Assembly (NCBI RefSeq): GCF_004210375.1
Contig: NC_134830.1
Location: 64,272,326 to 64,336,325 of the forward strand
Length of the DNA stretch: 64,000 bases
Source: Tachypleus tridentatus
Taxonomy: Eukaryota; Arthropoda; Merostomata; Xiphosura; Limulidae
Direction: 5' to 3'
Program-made: the position numbers and the translations under genes
In this document: positions 12,800-23,921 of the stretch, piece by piece
Position numbering within the stretch: position 1 is the stretch's first letter
Layout of the letters: each line of letters begins with the position of its first letter
Notes under the pieces: model-generated
Databases searched by the model: none
Told to the model about the DNA's origin: nothing
Seen by the model: the letters and a program-made list of their open reading frames with translations, nothing else

Positions 12800-13985
12800 A
12801 TGGGTAGATGAATAAACGTATTAACTCTTGAAACGTTTTAAATATGTTTTTTCTTATAAAGCTCTTCTAAATCAAAGACAAAATTTCAAATTAAACCTCA
12901 ACAGAAGAAAAATACAATAAGATCTGTAATTCTGTATACTAAATATCTGACAAGAATAACGTTGATGAAATCGTCTAAGGACACTCCTATGTAAATTATT
13001 TATAACTAATTAATCTATTCATTTATTTAGTCTCTGAGGACGAACAAAGTATAAATTTATAAGCATTATTTCCCTAAAAAAAATTAAAATTTTACAGTGC
13101 TATTTCGTACATTGCTTGAGATAAATACTTTCAAACATAAGTATCTTATTAGTATAAATGATTTTCTGTTGTTACGAAGAATTGTCTGTGATATTATTAT
13201 TGTCACTGGTATTGTGTGATTTGTATACAAAGGAATTTGGAAGTGAAGCTTTAAATAAGTTTATTTGATACCAGAAATTTGTATTTGGTATCTCATGATC
13301 TCTTTGTGATATGGCAACTAGGTTAACAAACATTGTAAATTATCTAAAGGGTTTAGACTACTGCATTAAATTTACTTGTAAGGTTAAAGCGACCGGTAGT
13401 TTATGTTTCTGTGACAATAAAAGACATATATAAAATTTGCAAATTACAGTTTATCATAAACCTAACTCTGTGATCATGCCATCAATCAAAAATAATGCCA
13501 TACAAAAGCTCAATAGGTAGATCTAGATAAGATGTAGATCTTATAAAAATAAAGAGCTATAAAACTGTGCTCTAATTAAAAATAATAAAAAATACTTAGT
13601 GTATTTGATAAAGCTTTGTTTATTTTTAGAAACAGCTAAATTTTACTGGATATGTAAATCTATAAATAGGTTAGTAAATTATTAAATAAGTTGAAGGATA
13701 AAATAAATGCAATGCAACAAAGGTATTGAGAAAGTAATTAACGAACGTGAACACATTTACACGTCTCAAACAATAACAAATGTAACTATTAAGTGAATGA
13801 GAAATTGACAAAAGTAAGAGCATACAGGGTCCGCCAAAAGAAATGTACGAATTCAAAACTGCAAAGGTTTGTTGGTATAAACTCTATTTATTATTTAGGA
13901 AACTTAGCTCTGTATGATTTATTGTAACCACTAATTACCAAAACTAACGTCCGGTAGATGTCCAACACAAATTTCTACACACTGG
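12800..13985. other. No gene recognised
   Basis: AT-rich. GGTCCGCCAAAAGAAATGTA at about 13829 is faintly like a mariner terminal sequence, but no partner inverted repeat or transposase was found. Confidence 0.3.
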
Positions 13986-13989
13986 AATG

Positions 13990-14118
13990 CTCTAAGGATG
14001 ACACATTCTGTTGAACAGAGAACAACGTTTCGACCTTCCTGGGTCATCTTCATTACCAACAAAAGTGATAATACCCATACCAGCCATTCTGAGATATATT
14101 TTTATTTCAAGTGGGTTT
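13990..14118 (-). mobile_element. Penelope-like element terminal fragment
   Basis: Minus strand at about 14029-14055 reads GAAGATGACCCAGGAAGGTC then GAAACGTTGTTCTCTG, the same terminal motif as near 4960. Immediately to the right, on plus, AATACCCATACCAGCCATTC then TGAGATATA matches 5017-5045. No RT or endonuclease remains nearby. Confidence 0.65.
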
Positions 14119-14407
14119 CTCGTCATCAAGAACAGTATGTTGTGATAGATCATCTGTATTATTTTCATAAATAAATTTATTTGCCACCCATCTCCAGTTG
14201 AAAGAAATTAATAGTCTATTATTGGACACTAACATCTAAACTATCATACTTGTTGAGCACAAATTAATACAATATCTTGTTTTGGACAAAAAATCTAGAT
14301 TCAACAAAAGAACAACATCATGCGCAAAGTCATAAAATTAAATTCCGTCAGTTTATTTGTTATAAGTAAAGGAACAAATGTTGTAAAAAATGCTAACTTT
14401 CCTTAAG

Positions 14408-14745
14408 GTTTCCAAATTTTGAGGCAATTCAATAGCTGAGTGTTTTTCACAGAGACGATCTACCCTTACTGGGTTGATATTGCATATGGTCACAGTGGGA
14501 AATAACAGATCGTGAAAAGTGATCATTTTAAGACTAACTATTACAGGATATTTTCCAGTAGTCAGAAACTAAGCCATATACGTTAAAGAACGTTTTAGTT
14601 TCTAATGAGAATAAAACAACAAGCCAAAGTGTTTTAAGACTATATACTTCAACATGACATATATTGTTTCATCCGGGAATTCCAGATTCGGCAGAAAATG
14701 TTGTTTTTTTTTCAACGTATTCGTCACTGGAGTTATTCAGTTGTA
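14408..14745 (-). pseudogene. Dead copy of DEG/ENaC exon 1 ('gene C')
   Basis: The minus strand is clearly homologous to gene B exon 1. Shared stretches include AAAACACTTTGGCTTGTTGT (TM1) and GTGACCATATGCAAT (the family signature). It is broken: the position of the gene B start ATG ATG reads GTGACG; the Leu codon after the Pro-Gly motif is TGA; one extra A after the codons for DYW shifts the frame before the signature; and similarity stops after TTGGAAA, so the splice donor is lost. The Pro-Gly (not His-Gly) motif is shared with gene B. No further exons of this copy were found below 14.4 kb. Most likely a truncated tandem duplicate of gene B. Confidence 0.85.
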
Positions 14746-15270
14746 TTGAAATAAAACCTTCAGAAAAGCTAACCTGGTTGGTTTGAAGATCACAAATTGT
14801 TTTCTTTTCTGCGATGCTTGCTATAATGTGATAGTTTTTGCTTAGTTTCGATGTTAATACTTGTCAAATTGCGCATGTGCACTAATTTATAAAAGTGTTC
14901 AGGTAATATCATTACTCATTTGAGACGCGTATAATTATTTATTATTTATTTCTTAATACGTAAAGATGGAACATATATTAACTTCATAATTTTCTTCAAA
15001 AACATAAATTTGTTATAGATCGAGAAAAAATCATTTACCACAAAACAGAAACAAAGCTTCCATCTAACTATCTAAATTAACTGCGGTGTTTACAATAGAA
15101 AACCTACAGTCGATTTATATTTACGTGTTCATTCACTTAGCTTCAATTATTATAAAAGTTAAAAAACTCATTTTCTATAACCAATCTTATTAGATTCATT
15201 GCTAAACATCTTGTATAAACAGCTGTTTCAAACATTTAAAAGTAATAATATTTGATGTTCCTGTTTATGT
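14746..15270 (-). promoter_or_regulatory. Upstream sequence of gene C, shared with gene B
   Basis: Runs parallel to 42198-42670: both contain AACCTGGTTG, TTGTCAA followed by TTGCGCATG or CTGCACATG, AATATCATTA, and TCTATAA.CAA.CTT.TTAG in the same order. The duplication therefore included the 5' flank of the gene, not only exon 1. A TATAAA-like block occurs at 14885-14893 at the aligned position. Confidence 0.6.
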
Positions 15271-15274
15271 AAGT

Positions 15275-18200
15275 TTCTATCCTTTGTTAATGATATAAAA
15301 TTAAAAATATTATTTTTTCTATTTTTAAAACACACTCTTAAGTTAAAACTTCAAAGTAATATTACCTATGTAAAGTTTCGACATCGAAAATCTTCAATTA
15401 TTTCAAAAGATAGTATTCATGCATAATATAAACAAATTAAATTCTGATATTATTCTTGTCAAATTTACACTGCTTTTCTTATCTACTGTAGTAATTTCTT
15501 CAGTACGTTACATATATAAAGTATAGTTTCTTATAGTACTATAGCAAACGTTGATCGCTTCTCGATTGCCAATCTACGCTATATAAATCGCGAATTGTCA
15601 TATTTTTCTTACAAATACGTGTGATAAAAATGTATGTAACCAATCAACTAAGAAATCATTTCCCAGAAAATGGTCAACAACACACGCTAAAATTATTCTA
15701 AATATCCACATAAACCTATCTTGTTTCATTAGTCCTACGGTTACAAAATGAATATTGGAAATGTACGCTTCCGATGAGAGCTAACCAGCTGTCAACAAAA
15801 GTTTATTGAAAGGAGTGTAAAGGAAAAGATATACCCATGCAGTGTTCGCCTTGTTTGCAGCAAATATCCTACACAGGACCATCCTAATCATATTCCAACC
15901 ACAGCGACTAAAGATGGGGGCATTGTTTTCTTTAGTTCAGGTTTTGAAATAGGGGGAAGAAATTATCCAAGTTAATACTATTTGTGATTTACATTTGAAA
16001 GCTAATAACACTCTGCATAACTGTATTTTATTATTTGTAATTACACTGTTATCTGCTACAATTTATTCGTTTTACTTTAACCTGTTGACTGCCAAGTATT
16101 TCAGCTGCTACAATACAACTCTAATGCTTCTTCATTTGGTAACTTTTTTCGTGACGCCATTTTGGATCGAAAGTGAAAAAAATCGTAAGTAGGTCAAATG
16201 CATGCAATGTGCTGACATCTAGCGTTGAAGAATTAACTCGTCCGTGACACTGTGTTACCGATCAGCTTGGACGAGTTATCTCGTCTAGGGCACTGAACAG
16301 GTTAAAGCAGTCTTCGTATTTTCTTTCGCAAATTACCAGTTAACTGGTTAACTGTTTATGTAAATAGGCTTTTTTATTATCACAGTTAGGTCCAATATTG
16401 AGTTTATATCTTAAACAGAATGATTTCATTTATAAGGTGTAATTCTGAAAAAAAGCAGTATTAATGTTATTTAGATACCTGATGTACACACAGATTTTAA
16501 TCGTACACGTACATTGCTTTAAAAATATAATTAGTAACAAACCATTTATTTTCGGAGATAAAATAAAATATTATACTGTTATGACCATATGGAAGTTGGA
16601 AAACATGTATCTCTTCTCTTTTGAAAGCGACGTTTAAAAAAAAAAAACAACCTAAACAGAAATTTCTAAATTTTCTTTATCGTCTATTAAAAACAAATTA
16701 TAGGCCCACAAATAATTCTCTGTGCAAAAATATTAATATATAGAAAGAAAGTTTATAAATATTTACCGAAACGCATTCCTAAACATACAAATGCTGGCAT
16801 AATTTGTATGTCTTTCAAACATTTTTGTCGTTTATTAAATACCTGGATAAGGATATTTTATGTGTCAAAATTTGCTGACATTTCATGTGTCACTAAGTAC
16901 TAAGTCAGAGATAAAGGGTAGATCTTAATTATCATTATTTTCTAATACAAAGATAATTACTAGCATGCTATATATTTCAGGTTTATATTCATCTTATTAA
17001 AATGTTATTAAACAGGATATTCTGTTTTAAGAAATATCTGATAATGGAATTATACTGATTAACTGAACATAATTTAAAAATAGAACGGCAATACATTCTA
17101 AAAGAAATAATCCTATTATTTTATTAACCTTTTAATAAGATTTGAAAATCGGCAGGTAAGATAATCACTTAACAGAAATCAAATGTATTATAAAAGTAAC
17201 ATGTGCATAGCGAAATTAAGTGTAACTTCATATATACATAAAGTGCTTTTTAAATCATAAATGATACTTACTTTTTTAATTGCATTTCAGTACAAAGAAA
17301 ATTGAGGTTATATTTTTTGGCATTTTTATATTTCATAGACAGTAAACAGTTTGCGTTCATATCTGTGTTTTCAAAAATTGTAAAATGAAACAAGGATAGA
17401 CATGTCAAATCTTTTATTCATTGTAATTATACAGGCTAACACATAATGGAATTATTTTATTGTCAATATATAGGTTAGCACCTTATGGAAGTTATTTTAT
17501 TGTTAAGGTATAGAATAACACTATAAAAATACAACTATACTTCTAAAATACTTTTACACAGAATTACAAAATAATTTACTTCTCTTATGCCAATTCTGAA
17601 CTGTTATTTATTTTTATCATAAGCAGTTGTTTGGGGATTTTTTTAACATACTCTGAAACAACGTATCTTGGAAAACAACTTACACTTCAGTAACGGTTAA
17701 AGTCAAGAAAGAAATTTTGTGAAAACATTGGTTTTAAAAATGTTCATTTGTATTGTTATCACATGCAAATGAGAATACGAAAAACGTATTTTCGTGACAT
17801 GTTCTTTAGTTTACACATGAGCTATCTCTAAAGAAAATGTAATTTGGTGAAAATGATTGAGTGTAATTCCTATCAAAATGACAAATGTGTTGAATAGTTA
17901 TTATATAACGTTGACAAAATTTCGGCCTTGTAGCAAAATAAACTAAAATAATGTAACACCATATTCGTCAATTTGATAGAAATTACACCATGCATATCTT
18001 GTAACTGACAATATGTTAAACTTTGGATAAATATCTATTATCTTCGTTGCGTACAGAATTGAATTTATATAAACAACTCAAAAAAATACGGAAAACGTAA
18101 GTAACACAAAGCAGTTGAAGTAGACATTTTAGATTCCCCAGAACGTTGGACTTTTGTTGCTTATCTTTATATTTTAAAAAATATATATACTTACTCAGTA

Positions 18201-18435
18201 TGTCGAAATAAAAACTAGCTATAAAAGTTGATATTTCTTTTACATCTTTCACTTGCAGTCGTGGTTGATAATGATATTGTTGTCGTGTTTTGTAGCTTGT
18301 GACTGCTCTAACCAAGTACATTTGATTATTTATTGTTGTTGTTTTGTACATGAACTTATCTCTGTGTTACTTTTAACGGATTTAATATTATATATTTGTT
18401 TTAATATCTGTTTTTCAGGTTTTTCAGTTCAGTAG
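15275..18435. other. AT-rich, no gene recognised
   Basis: No exon-like block with splice sites was found. It contains a hairpin at 16235-16277 and a short two-copy repeat at about 17425-17520 (AGGYTARCACMTWATGGAA). The frame at 15995-16192 has no known similarity and no promoter context. Confidence 0.35.
16235..16277. repeat. Inverted repeat / hairpin
   Basis: AACTCGTCC (16235-16243) is the exact reverse complement of GGACGAGTT (16269-16277), with a 25-nt loop. The right arm itself begins a smaller palindrome, GACGAGttatCTCGTC. Function unknown; possibly a transposon end. Confidence 0.5.
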
Positions 18436-19069
18436 ATATTTAGAAATTCATGTAACTTATTTTGTTAAATGTGTATTGCGAAAGACGTGTGTATTCTCTA
18501 AATTTGTAGACGATTCTCAAGCTTGAGAACCAACAAGGTACTACGTCTATATTTGAAATAATTAATGATTGTCAGTATTACTGCCAAGTGAACTTTCGAG
18601 AACCTCGCCTTAAACCTTGTAAAAGGTGATCACCGCAACGCTGAGAGTCAGTTTTACTAATTTTGGTTTGTTACAGTTGGTATACTTATAAGCTTGGAAG
18701 CTACAATTGTGATTAACGCTTATTAATCGGGAAAGTGCAAACACCTGACGAATTTGAAAATTAATTCGTTTATTGTAAATCATCGATAAAATATTCAGTT
18801 CCAGACCAGATAGACAACTCAGTGTTGTTTATTTATAAGTTTTGAAAACTTTTATATATAAATCATTATTTATAATAACAATTATTATAATTTGTAATTT
18901 TGTCTGTATTTTTATGTTAAGAAAGGAAATTGTGTATCAATATTATTAGCATATATCATAAATTTATTACATATCGACATTCAATTAACTTCTAAATTAA
19001 AATTAAAATGTTCAGCTATTTGATATCGTAATACCCGACATAATAAATCCGAGACTCGACAGAGATAAA
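18436..19069 (+). mobile_element. LTR-like interspersed repeat, copy 1 (fossil)
   Basis: Shares ordered blocks with 38793-39633, 44783-45110 and 45600-46795: CATGTAACTTAT.TTGTTAAATG, CTCTAAATTTGTA, TACAGTTGGTATACT, CTTATTAATCGGGAAA, and AATCATTATTTATAATAAC. Probably a solo LTR of a decayed LTR element; no coding part seen. Its right end is cut by the MITE at 19072. Confidence 0.6.
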
Positions 19070-19071
19070 TA

Positions 19072-19552
19072 ACACTATGTAACATAAATTTTGTTCCTGG
19101 ATAGTATGCGTTATTTCTTAATTGCTTATGTTGTAAAAGTACACAAAACGGCCATTATTCCCTTCAAACTTTGCTTTTGTGACCTGGATAAGGAAATTTA
19201 GAAATTAACCTATTTTCTGTATAAAAACAAGAAAATTTGTACATTTTCATTTACATAAGGTCTGAATAAAACAACATATGAATCAAGATTTACATGTATT
19301 TATACTAAAGTTATACAAAAATGTTTAGAAGTGAGTAGTTTCTCGAGATTTGCAACTGTAATGTAAATCACTTTTACGTATCAGCCCCCCAAATATAGTC
19401 TCCCATCATGATTTCGTTATGCGCTCCCAGGTCACAAAATCAAAGTTTGAAGAGAAAAATAGGTCTTTTCCATTTACTTTAGGCATAAACAATTGGGAAA
19501 TAACACTTTCTGCCCAGGAACAAGAAAAAGTAAACATTTTATTACATAGTGT
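19072..19552. mobile_element. MITE: non-autonomous partner of the TIR transposon at 54.9-56.3 kb
   Basis: Inverted ends ACACTATGTAACA..TTTTGTTCCTGG and its complement at the right, flanked by TA on both sides. Both ends match the element at 54869-56309 (TTGTTCCTGGATA.TATG.GTTATTTCTTAA on the left; TTTGAAGAGAAAAATAGG to TTACATA on the right), but the transposase part is absent. About 480 bp. Confidence 0.8.
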
Positions 19553-19879
19553 TATATAATAAGTAGCATACTATACAGTCGTGAAGCATTATATATAAGG
19601 CTCATCATAGAGATAATCATTATTGTTTAACATTATAGTTGCACCTTCTTGAATGCTAGTGCTATCAGTAAAGTAAAGTAAAATATTTGTAAACTACCTG
19701 GAAGTAAAAACGCATCGGATGCTAAAGTATAGCATGTTATTATATTATATAGTAGAATTTTTGCTTAAAACGACTATGAACTGAATTTTAAAAATTCTTA
19801 ATTTAAGTAACTAGTGTAGAAAAAAATTAAAACGTTTGAAATATTTTTTGCCTTTAGTATTTGTTTTACAGGTTTTGTT

Positions 19880-20153
19880 TGTTTGTTTTTTGAATTTCGC
19901 ACAAAGCTACTCGAGGGCTATCTGTGCTAGCCGTCCCTAATTTAGCAGTGTAAGACTAGAGGGAAGGCAGCTAGTCATCACCACCCACCACCAACTCTTG
20001 GGCTACTCTTTTACCAAAGAAAAGTGGGATTGACCGTCACATTATACGCCCCCACGGCTGGGAGGGCGAGCATGTTTAGCGCGACGCGGGCGTGAACCCG
20101 CGACCCTCGCATTACGAGTAGCACGCCTTACGCGCTTGGCCATGCCAGGCCTC
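19880..20153 (-). mobile_element. SINE-1, near full length
   Basis: Tail TTTGTTTGTTTTTTGAATTT at left, head at right ending CCATGCCAGGCC. Target-site duplication TACAGGTTTTGTT (13 bp) at 19867-19879 and 20154-20166. Confidence 0.93.
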
Positions 20154-20569
20154 TACAGGTTTTGTTATAGCACTAACCACTGCTTTTATGTACTTTATTT
20201 TTGCCTTCAAGGATGATGACGACCTGAACCCCGGATGACGTAAGAATAATTGTGGCTAGTATTTTTAAATAATTAACTGTTGCAATCACGTACTTATATC
20301 TAAAAGAACACTGATATAGATTTTATTTTATTTGTGCTTAATGTTCAACTTTTCTATTATCTAAGATTTACGTAATTAGGTATAAAGATAGGCTTAACCT
20401 GATTCTTCATTACTAAGAAGTAACACCGGAGATAAAACGACACAAGTACAAGAACATTCAAGAAGCTACCTGAAACCCGTAAGGAGCAGAAAATCGATAT
20501 AATATCGTTAATATTTTCAAATCATAATTATAGTTTAATTTCCGTGTCGCGTATTTAAAAAAAGCCAGC

Positions 20570-21290
20570 TAAGCCTAATGCTACCATTGAAACCTATTAC
20601 TTTTAAACTTTATAATTTCTTGCACACAAACCAACCTAGAAAACCAAAAGTCCTTAAAAAACAACCTTATGTCCAATTATGTATTTTTATAGTTCTAAAC
20701 TACAGCGTTGGTAAATACTTTAACTGGATTTTTAAATGTTATGTTTCCAAAATAAGCATCCAGTTAATAAACACTCCACGCCTTCTACAACATTCACATA
20801 GTTTAGACTGTACGTCGTTATGTCCAGCTTTGATGTCGTAAGTCTATGCCCTCAAACCTCTTGTCATGAGACAACATGACTTACTACAGAAATTATTTTA
20901 CAAGACCCCAACAAGAAAATCAACATAAAGCATGAACGGCTAATTGAATTATTACATAGAAAAGACTAACAAGAAAATATAACCTATAATAACGACTTAA
21001 CTCGTTTTCTCTCCTAGAATGAAAAATAAACATATGTTTAGAAAATTATGTAACAAACTCATCGCTCCAAGTAAAATTTATAAAATAAAGTGTAACATTT
21101 GCCCCGACTTTTATACATGTAAAGCAGGATGTAATTTGAGGATCAGAACAAATAAACCATAAAATCCTCTCTCCAAGTCCGTGATCATGTGAACAAAAAC
21201 AAACTTTTTTAATGAATGTCACAGTACAAAAACATGAGCCTGACACTAACAGAAGAAAAAGAAACAGAGAAGTTTTATTAATCAAATAAT
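20570..21290 (+). mobile_element. Second Penelope-like element relic
   Basis: RT fragment with PRKPKVLKKQPYVQL and, just after, VMSSFDVVSLCP, the family's PK.HK and SFDV.SLF blocks. From about 21043 KLIAPSKIYKIKCNICPDFY with CNLRIRTNK is a GIY-YIG endonuclease remnant. The core RT motifs between are missing, so it is internally deleted and broken: a fossil. A possible tail lies near 22150-22310. Confidence 0.75.
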
Positions 21291-21299
21291 TCCACAGTT

Positions 21300-22020
21300 A
21301 ACAAATACCCAGACACATCTATATATATGTATATATATATGTCTTTGATCGTTACTTTCCCACATATTTTTAAACTTATGCAAATATTTTTCATAGATAT
21401 TCCATAATTTTTTTATATTTATTCACTTATAGTTCTTTTTCTGTTTAGCCGTAAATAAATAATTTGTCAATTGATGTGAACTGATATGTGCACTTATAAG
21501 CGTTATTCTTACAATACCATAGAAAATCAAAACATTATTATAATCTATCTAAAATGACTGTGCATGTAAAATTATTTAAGAAAAATTAAGGACAAAATTA
21601 ATTTCTGTGATTTTTTCTCCAAAGATTATTAATTCAACCTTTTCATCTTATTGAAAAATTCCGTTCTTAAGTTAAAGATAGGTGATCTTTTATTATTGGT
21701 TTCTCTGTGAAAAATATTTTTTTATTTCTTTGTTATTTATTTCATGTAATGTGAACCTTAATTTTTCTAACACTTATTATTTATTTAAGATAATTTTTCA
21801 TACCTGTTTGTTTAGATCAATTTGCTTAACATCTCTTTTTTCAATCAGTCTCTAGGTGTCACTTTTATTTTACTTAAACATTTAAGTATAGTTTTATTTC
21901 TTTTTTTACCATTTTTAAAGCAAAATACCCTAACTCTTTACATAATGCTCTTGTCTGGCCACATTCTACCTGAAATGAGACGCGCTTTCGTGAAAAGAGC
22001 AACTAAACATTTGCTGGAAG
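21300..22020. other. No gene recognised; AT-rich
   Basis: A short (TA)n run at about 21315-21345 is visible. The sequence may include 3' parts of the Penelope-like relic, but nothing can be assigned. Confidence 0.3.
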
Positions 22021-22022
22021 AG

Positions 22023-22147
22023 TGTGTGTGTGTGTATTTTTCTTATGGCAAAGCCACATCAGACAATCTGTTGAGTCCACCGAGGGAAATCGAACCGCTG
22101 ATTTTAGTGTTGTAAATCCACAGACTTACCGCTGTACCAGCGGGGGA
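22023..22147 (-). mobile_element. SINE-2 with (GT)n tail
   Basis: GTGTGTGTGTGTATTTTTCT, GCAAAGCCACATCAGACA, then CCACCGAGGGAAATCGAACC, and a head end TTACCGCTGTACCAGCGGGG. The complement of the copies at 10615 and 33203. Confidence 0.85.
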
Positions 22148-22319
22148 CTGTCTGAAAGACTAGATGACCTTCATGACATCATTCAACTTCCGTTTATATC
22201 ACTTGTTCGATTACACCACCAGATCCCATTTTACTCTTGAAGAAAAGTCCACCTTTCGAAAGCTATAGGGTGTTTATTATTTTGTATGAAGTCTTCTTGA
22301 ACCTACGTATTTCTTTTTA

Positions 22320-23760
22320 TATCATGAATGTATATGTGTGAAAGTCATTTGTTCTGAGTATGAGATAAGAAAATACTAATATTTATCATACAAGCATTTT
22401 ATTAATATTTAACCTTCCAAATATGTTTTATTCGTTTTCAAACTTCAACTTAAATGATGTGGTTACCTAAAGCTATATATATATATGTATAAATTAAAAA
22501 TGAAAGATTGAAAAAACGGGAGGTTTTGTCAGGATAATATAAGCTGATTTAATTCAAACAACGGAAACATTATATCATAATGTGCATAACAGCTATAGTT
22601 ACAAACAAAAACGAAATGTTAACAGATAGACTTACCAACAGATTTCTACCTTTTTAATCTTAAACATTTCGGTTGTGATAATTTTTTATAGAGTAAACTT
22701 GACATCTAATTTTCATCGGTCACCCCTAACAATGTATTTTTATGTTAATAACTCTTACACACCTTCAGTAATTTCAATCTTCCCCATTTACTTTAGTTCA
22801 ATTGCTTGTGGACATTTGATTAAATTTCTTATTACTGTAATTTCAATATAGGTACTTTTAGGATAACTATGACTCAAATATAATCAACACATCTTGTATG
22901 ATAGTAGTTAAAATGTATTTTGTAGAAGACTGAAACTGGAGTAGGTTATCTAATATTGCAATAAACAAAGACTATTTTTATTTACTTAAGAAATAAAGCA
23001 AGGAATGTTCAAAATGTATAATGTTTGAGATTAAATTTAGTTTTAGTTACATATGATCACCATAGATCATTTGTTTATTAATGGTTACAAGACAGACTAG
23101 TTTTCTAAAATTCCAACAACAAACTTTCTTTGTAACATATTATTTCAATGTTTAATGTTTTAACATTTAATATAACAACGTATTAAAACTATATGTTAAA
23201 GAAAGTCAACCCAGAAACACCCATACAGCTAACTGGAGTTTTCAAGCAATTTTTCTATAGAGTATCTAACGTCTTAAAACATTAATGTTTTAAGCCTAAA
23301 GATTTATCAGGTACTATTGAGATGTTAAAGCGAGAATGCCAAATTACTGGAAGATAAATACAATGTTTATTTTAATGATTTGTAACTGTTTCCCCTTATA
23401 AATTTTCAAGGAAAGAAAAATTCATAATTAACAACAAGCTGAATTATCGCTTCTACTTGTATTTTGCAAATTAAAAATATACATGTTTTGAATAAAAGTT
23501 TCCAAGTGAAATAGAAATGCACCTGTATAAACTACATAATGTGTAACTATAATGCATGTGAAATTATATGTAATTAATAGTGAATTATAAATTGTATACC
23601 ACAGAGCAAAGGTTAATAGAATACATAAATCTAATAATATAATGTACCATGACACTTCATCTTTGTGTGAGCGTCCTTAGTCAGTGATCAAAATAGTAGT
23701 AAAATCAGACAACTTAAAACAAACAAAGTATGCGTTTCCGAAAGCTTTTGAAATGAAAGA
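22320..23760. other. Region downstream of gene B; nothing else seen
   Basis: AT-rich. It should contain the gene B 3'UTR in its right-hand part. No exon or repeat was recognised. Confidence 0.35.
23366..23371 (-). promoter_or_regulatory. Possible polyadenylation signal of gene B
   Basis: AATAAA on the minus strand, about 390 bp after the gene B stop codon. In such AT-rich DNA this hexamer is common, so this is only a candidate. Confidence 0.2.
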
Positions 23761-23762
23761 AG

Positions 23763-23921
23763 TTACGGAAATGTTTTAGGTGCGGGCTGTATCGTTCGAC
23801 GAGTAAGTAACAATTTTTTCAAACTACTAAAGACGATATCAAAAAATTCGTAGACGATAAGCAAGTTGTATCCGACATACATTCCCAGAGCTCCTCCGAA
23901 ACTACTCCATAGGCTTTCATT
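23763..23921 (-). CDS. Gene B exon 11: TM2, pore and cytoplasmic C-terminus
   Basis: Acceptor ATCTTACAG|AAT; ends at a TAA at 23763; 53 codons including the stop. It reads NESLWSSFGGALGMYVGYN, then LLIVYEFFDIVF, then a basic tail (LKKLLLTRRT) ending KTFP. S..GG.LG.Y.G is the family TM2 signature and E458 matches the conserved Glu. The selectivity-filter position usually Gly-x-Ser is Gly450-Tyr-Asn452. Confidence 0.92.
   Translation of the reverse strand, partial: NESLWSSFGGALGMYVGYNLLIVYEFFDIVFSSLKKLLLTRRTIQPAPKTFP

Noticed and set aside
13826-13900. Mariner-like terminal sequence (CAGGGTCCGCCAAAAG)
   Set aside because: No second inverted end, TA duplication or transposase remnant could be found.
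15995-16192. 65-codon hydrophobic frame on plus
   Set aside because: Hydrophobic translation is expected from AT-rich DNA; no similarity, splice or promoter evidence.
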